Part shown: piece by piece, positions 58,601 to 59,116 of the stretch
Layout of the letters: every line of letters starts with the position of its first letter
Position numbering within the stretch: position 1 is the first letter of the stretch
Source of the DNA: Deltaproteobacteria bacterium
GTDB taxonomy: Bacteria; Desulfobacterota; Desulfomonilia; Desulfomonilales; Desulfomonilaceae
Reading direction: 5' to 3'
DNA: 59,116 nt
NCBI GenBank assembly: GCA_016875095.1
Contig: VGSG01000015.1
Location: 1 to 59,116, forward strand
Made by a program: the position numbers and the translations under genes
Notes under the pieces: model-generated
What the model was told of the DNA's origin: nothing
Databases searched by the model: none
What the model saw: only the letters and a program-made list of their open reading frames with translations

Positions 58601-59116
58601 GAGCTTATTTCATGGATTCGTGGAAATGCCTCGACCTGTTACCGCAGTCGAATCGATACCGTGGATACGTCCAAGACGTGGCTCATGGGAGATGTCGCAT
58701 ATTCCACCCCGGTGATTGTTGGGGTCCCTTCGCTCGGGGCCGTTTCCCGAATGGATCCGAACATCACGGAGTACTTGACGTTCCGCAACAATCAGCTTTC
58801 AAAGCAAGAGACACCGCCGTCGGGAGTGAATACCGCGAGCCCCACGCTTGCACAGGTTATGAAGAAGGTCGTATATGTGGGGGCTAATGACGGTCAACTG
58901 CACGCGTTCGTATTCGGCGTGTGGGATTGGCGTAACCAAAAGTGGGTGTACGAGTACAACAGCAGTGACGCGTACGGCAAATATATCGGGCAGGAGCTGT
59001 GGGCGTATATCCCCAGCAACCTGGTCTCAGAACTGAAAGACCTGGCCGCGATCTCTTACGGAAACACGGGGTGCAAGCATCGGACCATGGTCGATCTTTC
59101 CCCACAAGCGTGGCAT
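55637..59116 (+). CDS. PilY1-like type IV pilus tip adhesin (3' end outside window)
   Basis: At least 1160 residues; no stop before the window ends. It has a signal peptide (~1-30) and a von Willebrand A-like region with MIDAS motif DFSGSM (55-60) and the later TPTGEAM. There are Cys-rich segments near 275, 720-755 and 900, EF-hand-like loops DLNSNGKIERNE (~941) and DCDHNGTLNNTD (~975), and the start of the PilY1 beta-propeller (GDVAYSTPVIVG ~1018; VYVGANDGQLHAF). PilY1 proteins sit at the pilus tip, bind Ca2+ and help pilus assembly and surface sensing. The start is a GTG overlapping the previous gene by 14 bases; CCGTGG context gives no clear Shine-Dalgarno, fitting coupled translation. The gene is partial here, so size and C-terminal domains are unknown. 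Confidence 0.88.
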   Translation, partial: MERTKGRVLRRCCVAALALFVVSLACLAWAGVYNKCRVPPIVASVEKPNVMMLIDFSGSMQYAPYYGYDGRTWAYYYSTGVIDQYDETYQPDGGGPAICRYDKYRDYYGFFDPGGYYRYNSTGDYFEVFTPTGTVGTSVRTYTIKEIKIDIQDYSDAGGAKIYRAYFKYALASGGTAIAVDECVFLRDVDKQSALLSNKAFRVIAVGTVGTDNYFAVYFTPSRDGDPPTTDYIACAGSATTRVTGNFTNGISGNFLNFAAMSRMDNTLTALIGGKAQCNTETECATSDDTCHCYIRGQGGRRNARDTTALHVDVYTRAGDYTSASDWRPNNYNTGNSYKDKYSFLSVSTHNHGTLTPADPISFKGDGQAELWTFTMSRQTRIFIEMRKDVVDSKKARIRLYNGSTPAGDPLGTWTANGVFNPNDAEISNGSTRTARDNGYLLNAGTYCVEATCETALAGSDTLGYTLVINADVTKSTHAAHDGETRSTTGAFTAGRVVLKKDKALRSGIIQDTFGRVRYGFAYFQGSTQGKIVVGCDNTDQDALVDALQSNTTATSTLYPYGGTPTGEAMWEMYKYYKQESSVDGRSYVNNGAFISKGGSVDPYYSSGSLTPCRRSFVLLISDGAWNGSQDPVVPAYRMHINDIRTDSGLSGTQSVNVYTVYTYSTDQLGQNSMKEIAMYGGFQDLPDSAGVKDNYPYTANRGTALPSTSLNLDWPLKGCSKCVTGSWCTSACLKNCCPLAHECPSAGGACQTYTCSGSSKFFDPSWAGPNGTYSTQCAEWAFETMQQMPPDPSNPVYTDGNAKRTIYGEPRTYFYSSSGTEISDALTRIIGEIESAHAAAGAVATVSQEIRGFDIVLRGVFQAVDETDPARSVWYGHLEAYSPYADGTYSFEKCCNEDKLCYQDSGSACDGEDCPSARNCWDAAQILTSTTRGRIFAGYDLNSNGKIERNEVKDFTTANASYFRPLLNLQAANDCDHNGTLNNTDAAELISWIRGNASTCYRSRIDTVDTSKTWLMGDVAYSTPVIVGVPSLGAVSRMDPNITEYLTFRNNQLSKQETPPSGVNTASPTLAQVMKKVVYVGANDGQLHAFVFGVWDWRNQKWVYEYNSSDAYGKYIGQELWAYIPSNLVSELKDLAAISYGNTGCKHRTMVDLSPQAWH

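Noticed and set aside
1-59116. tRNA, rRNA, tmRNA, complete insertion sequences or prophage
   Set aside because: No cloverleaf-like tract, ribosomal segment, transposase, integrase or phage structural gene could be recognised on either strand by reading; a covariance-model scan would be needed to exclude small RNAs.

Overview
The window looks like the chromosome of an anaerobic, Gram-negative, deltaproteobacterium-like organism (Desulfobacterota; a Desulfomonile- or Syntrophobacter-like lineage is my guess, not proven). The reasons are a GC-rich sequence with dense operons and many 1-4 base gene overlaps, a UbiD/phenylphosphate-synthase type aromatic cluster, menaquinone genes, a low-molecular-weight 4Fe-4S ferredoxin, a biotin-dependent acyl-CoA carboxylase, and a type IV pilus tip protein (PilY1). 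No rRNA, tRNA, CRISPR array, complete insertion sequence or prophage was found.

Layout. 1-4.1 kb: cyclic-di-GMP and stress genes (PAS-GGDEF cyclase, secreted ankyrin protein, response regulator with HD-GYP phosphodiesterase). 4.1-16.1 kb: the most striking part, a divergent catabolic cluster. A LysR regulator and a Tm-1-like (UPF0261) protein read left. ubiX, a flavin-type split-barrel protein, phenylphosphate synthase-like alpha (phosphohistidine) and beta (ATP-grasp) subunits, a ubiD carboxylase, an aryl-acid AMP/CoA ligase, a second Tm-1-like protein and a CBS protein resembling the third phenylphosphate synthase subunit read right. Together they suggest ATP-driven phosphorylation of a phenolic compound, carboxylation of the aryl phosphate by a prenyl-FMN enzyme, then activation of the aryl acid. 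16.2-21.3 kb: housekeeping operon (lipoprotein, short ArgA-type acetyltransferase, recN, nadK) and divergent rarA. 21.3-26.1 kb: a TetR regulator with a palindromic operator candidate, an SsuABC/TauABC-like ABC importer, and menG-menA joined to it by gene overlaps.

26.1-33.4 kb: small genes (thioredoxin-HEAT fusion, two small secreted proteins, a lytic transglycosylase, yggU/yggT, HU, ferredoxin, YkgJ-like protein, PPP phosphatase, DUF202 protein). 33.4-39.9 kb: OFA-type MFS transporter, SRAP/HMCES-type DNA-protein crosslink protein, GT39-like glycosyltransferase, flippase-like membrane protein, methyltransferase and transglutaminase-like protein. 40-43.7 kb: two-gene acyl-CoA carboxylase. 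43.8-52.4 kb: radical SAM/SPASM protein coupled to a CNT nucleoside transporter, a sensor-less histidine kinase/response regulator pair, a group II PLP decarboxylase, a P1-family peptidase, dnaJ and a small cysteine/histidine-rich protein.

52.4-55.2 kb is gene-poor and rich in several families of palindromic intergenic repeats around a PHP-domain gene and a membrane coiled-coil protein. 55.2-59.1 kb holds a secreted protein overlapping the start of a large PilY1-like gene that runs off the right edge. That gene has a metal-binding von Willebrand A motif, cysteine-rich inserts, EF-hand-like loops and the start of the PilY1 beta-propeller.
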